Assembly: GCA_002396335.1 (NCBI GenBank)
Contig: DGXN01000028.1
Span: 1-16,361, forward strand
Direction: 5' to 3'
Length of the DNA: 16,361 bases
Origin: Bacteroidales bacterium UBA4231
Lineage (GTDB): Bacteria > Bacteroidota > Bacteroidia > Bacteroidales > UBA932
This document shows positions 14,627 through 16,361 of the stretch, one piece after another; the stretch's first letter is position 1; each line of letters starts with the position of its first letter. The position numbers and the translations under genes are program-made. The notes below the pieces were generated by a model. That model had not been told where the DNA came from. It saw nothing but the letters and a program-made list of their open reading frames with translations, and ran no database searches.

Positions 14627-15841
14627 TTACTTTTCTATTTTGGATTTGGCGTAATCGAGAGTCAGTTTGAAGGTCTTCTTTCGGGAGGAAGGAGCATCGA
14701 ACATGGCGTCAGCCATCACTTTCTCGCAGATGGAGCGGAGACCGCGGGCACCCAGCTTGTTGTGGATGGCGGTATCCACGATATAGTCCAGCACTTCCGG
14801 CGCAACTTCCAACTTGATGCCATCCAGCTCGAAAAGCTTCTCGTACTGGCGCAGGAGGGCGTTTTTGGGCTCCGTAAGGATACGCTTCAGAGAATCACGG
14901 TCCAGCTGGTCCAGATAGGTGATGACGGGCAGACGGCCCACGATTTCCGGAATCAGGCCATAGGCGCGAAGGTCCATGGCGTCGACATACTCCAACAGGT
15001 TGTCTTTGCTGATGCGCTGTTTCTCCTCGGCCCCGAAGCCGATGATCTGGGTATTCTTGCGAAGGGCGATGTGGCGCTCGATGCCTTCGAAGGCGCCGCC
15101 GCAGATGAACAGGATGTTCTGCGTATTCACGTGGATGAATTCCTGTTCGGGATGCTTTCGGCCCCCTTTGGGCGGAACGTTCACGATGCTGCCCTCCAGG
15201 AGTTTGAGCATGGCCTGCTGCACTCCTTCACCGGACACGTCGCGGGTGATGGAAGGATTGTCGGACTTGCGGGCGATCTTGTCAATCTCATCGATGAAGA
15301 CAATGCCGCGCTCGGCTTTCTGAAGGTCAAAATCGGCCTCCTGGAGGAGACGGGTGAGGATACTCTCCACGTCTTCGCCCACGTAGCCGGCCTCGGTGAG
15401 GACGGTGGCGTCCACAATCGTGAAAGGCACGTCCAGCATCTTGGCGATGGTGCGGGCCAGCAGCGTCTTTCCGGTGCCGGTGGGCCCCACCAGGAGGATG
15501 TTCGATTTCTCCAGTTCGACGCCGTCGTCCGGACGCTCGACAAGATTGTGGTTGACGCGCTTGTAGTGGTTGTACACCGCCACGGCCAGCACTTTCTTGG
15601 CCCGGTCCTGGCCGATGACATACTGGTCCAGGTAATCTTTGATTTCCTGCGGCTTGGGGGCTTTCCCCAGCTTGGGAGCAGGACCTTTCTTCTCCCCGGT
15701 GCCTTCGATTTCGGCCACATAGGCGGCTGCCATCTTGGCGCAGTCGCTGCAGATGAAACCGTCCATTCCCTGAAGGAGGAAAGGGACTTCCGCGTCCGAA
15801 CGGCCGCAGAACATGCAATGGTCTTTTCCTTTCTTAGCCAT
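14627..15841 (-). CDS. clpX: ATP-dependent Clp protease ATP-binding subunit ClpX
   Basis: ClpX is the hexameric AAA+ unfoldase that recognises tagged proteins and feeds them to ClpP in the cytoplasm. The 404-residue protein has the N-terminal zinc-binding domain (Cys9, Cys12, Cys31, Cys34), Walker A GPTGTGKT at 119-126, pore loop GYVGED at 152-157, Walker B IVFIDE at 180-185, the ClpP-docking IGFG loop in the QIIGFGAEE segment, and a C-terminal KLGARGLRS sensor-2 region. Length and motifs are normal. The start codon shares one base with the clpP stop (TAATG), a sign of translational coupling. A GH20 hexosaminidase follows after 8 nt instead of the lon or recQ genes often seen after clpX. Confidence 0.98.
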   Translation of the reverse strand: MAKKGKDHCMFCGRSDAEVPFLLQGMDGFICSDCAKMAAAYVAEIEGTGEKKGPAPKLGKAPKPQEIKDYLDQYVIGQDRAKKVLAVAVYNHYKRVNHNLVERPDDGVELEKSNILLVGPTGTGKTLLARTIAKMLDVPFTIVDATVLTEAGYVGEDVESILTRLLQEADFDLQKAERGIVFIDEIDKIARKSDNPSITRDVSGEGVQQAMLKLLEGSIVNVPPKGGRKHPEQEFIHVNTQNILFICGGAFEGIERHIALRKNTQIIGFGAEEKQRISKDNLLEYVDAMDLRAYGLIPEIVGRLPVITYLDQLDRDSLKRILTEPKNALLRQYEKLFELDGIKLEVAPEVLDYIVDTAIHNKLGARGLRSICEKVMADAMFDAPSSRKKTFKLTLDYAKSKIEK

Positions 15842-16361
15842 TATCTGCCCTCACGCTTGCGGAGAATCTCGTCCACCATACCGTAATCCAGGGCTTCCTG
15901 GGCGCTCATCCAATAATCGCGTTCCCCGTCCTTGGCGACTTTTTCATAAGGCTGGCCGGAGTGCTGGGCAATGATATTGAACAGCTCCGTGCGGGTTTTC
16001 TCGATTTCCTTGGCGGCAATCAGGATTTCCGTAGCCTGTCCCTGGGCACCGCCCAGCGGCTGATGAATCAGCACGCGGGAATGCGGGAGGACGGAACGTT
16101 TTCCCTTCTGGCCTGCGCAGAGCAGAACGGCGCCCATCGAGGCGGCCATTCCGGTGCAGACGGTAGCCACGTCCGGCTGGACCAGTTGCATGGTATCGTA
16201 GATTCCAAGTCCGCTCGTGACCTGACCGCCGGGGGTGTTCAGGTACATGGTGATGTCGGCATTGGAGTCGTTGGAGGCGAGGAACAGGAGCTGGGCCTGG
16301 ATGATGTTCGCGACATCGTCGTCGATGGGGACGCCGAGGAAGATGATGCGGTCCATCATCA
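15841..16361 (-). CDS. clpP: ATP-dependent Clp protease proteolytic subunit ClpP (partial, 5' end outside window)
   Basis: ClpP is the barrel-shaped serine peptidase that degrades proteins unfolded by ClpX. The visible 173 codons or so cover the C-terminal three quarters of the protein. Counting from the Met encoded at 16359, the catalytic triad is Ser74 in GMAASMGA, His99 in LIHQP and Asp148 in RDYWMS, with the same spacing as in E. coli ClpP. The first visible residues, MMDRIIFLG, correspond to an internal stretch of the family, which has about 30-45 residues before it, so the true start is beyond position 16361. Its stop overlaps the clpX start by one base. Confidence 0.97.
   Translation of the reverse strand, partial: MMDRIIFLGVPIDDDVANIIQAQLLFLASNDSNADITMYLNTPGGQVTSGLGIYDTMQLVQPDVATVCTGMAASMGAVLLCAGQKGKRSVLPHSRVLIHQPLGGAQGQATEILIAAKEIEKTRTELFNIIAQHSGQPYEKVAKDGERDYWMSAQEALDYGMVDEILRKREGR

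Noticed and set aside
12972..14654. 560-codon plus-strand frame over the hexosaminidase gene
   Set aside because: Antisense to a clear GH20 enzyme; no motif or start context supports it.

Overview
The window is a stretch of chromosome from a fairly GC-rich member of the Bacteroidota, probably Bacteroidales. The evidence is the Bacteroidota promoter pattern (TTG or TTTG, about 20 nt, then TAnnTTTG) just upstream of several genes, the lack of strong Shine-Dalgarno sequences, a tRNA gene without an encoded CCA, and gene families typical of the phylum, such as a secreted S9 peptidase and a small membrane-anchored protein of 140 residues. The genus cannot be decided from the sequence alone.

Layout, left to right. 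(1) 1-2834, minus strand: a tight arginine-catabolism operon of an arginine deiminase-like enzyme, carbamate kinase and ornithine carbamoyltransferase, the last cut by the window edge. Together they would turn arginine into ornithine, ammonia and CO2 with a gain of ATP. (2) 2895-4670, minus: an Uup-like ABC-F ATPase. (3) 4717-4806: two palindromic repeat units. (4) 4848-6245, plus: the tRNA 2-thiolase MnmA with an internal insertion of about 100 residues. (5) 6246-7403: an AT-richer island with a REP-associated tyrosine transposase (RAYT-like, HUH motif) whose N-terminus looks frameshifted, followed at once by three more copies of the same palindrome in the opposite orientation. (6) 7454-8769, plus: a small secreted protein of unknown function overlapping a lipoate-protein ligase, convergent with (7) dihydrolipoyl dehydrogenase (8784-10121, minus), the lipoylated-enzyme partner. 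(8) 10199-12553, plus: a small membrane protein and an S9 dipeptidyl-peptidase-like enzyme, ending in a strong hairpin terminator. (9) 12597-12671, minus: tRNA-Val(GAC) with a textbook promoter. (10) 12726-16361, minus: clpP (partial), clpX and a secreted GH20 beta-hexosaminidase, closely spaced and probably one transcript.

Most of this is housekeeping or metabolic. The part that departs from that is 4717-7403. Two arrays of a 52-53 bp repeating palindrome, oppositely oriented, bracket mnmA and a RAYT-like gene. This fits a REP/RAYT domesticated-transposase system in a Bacteroidota genome, and at both ends the repeats run directly into likely promoters of neighbouring genes.
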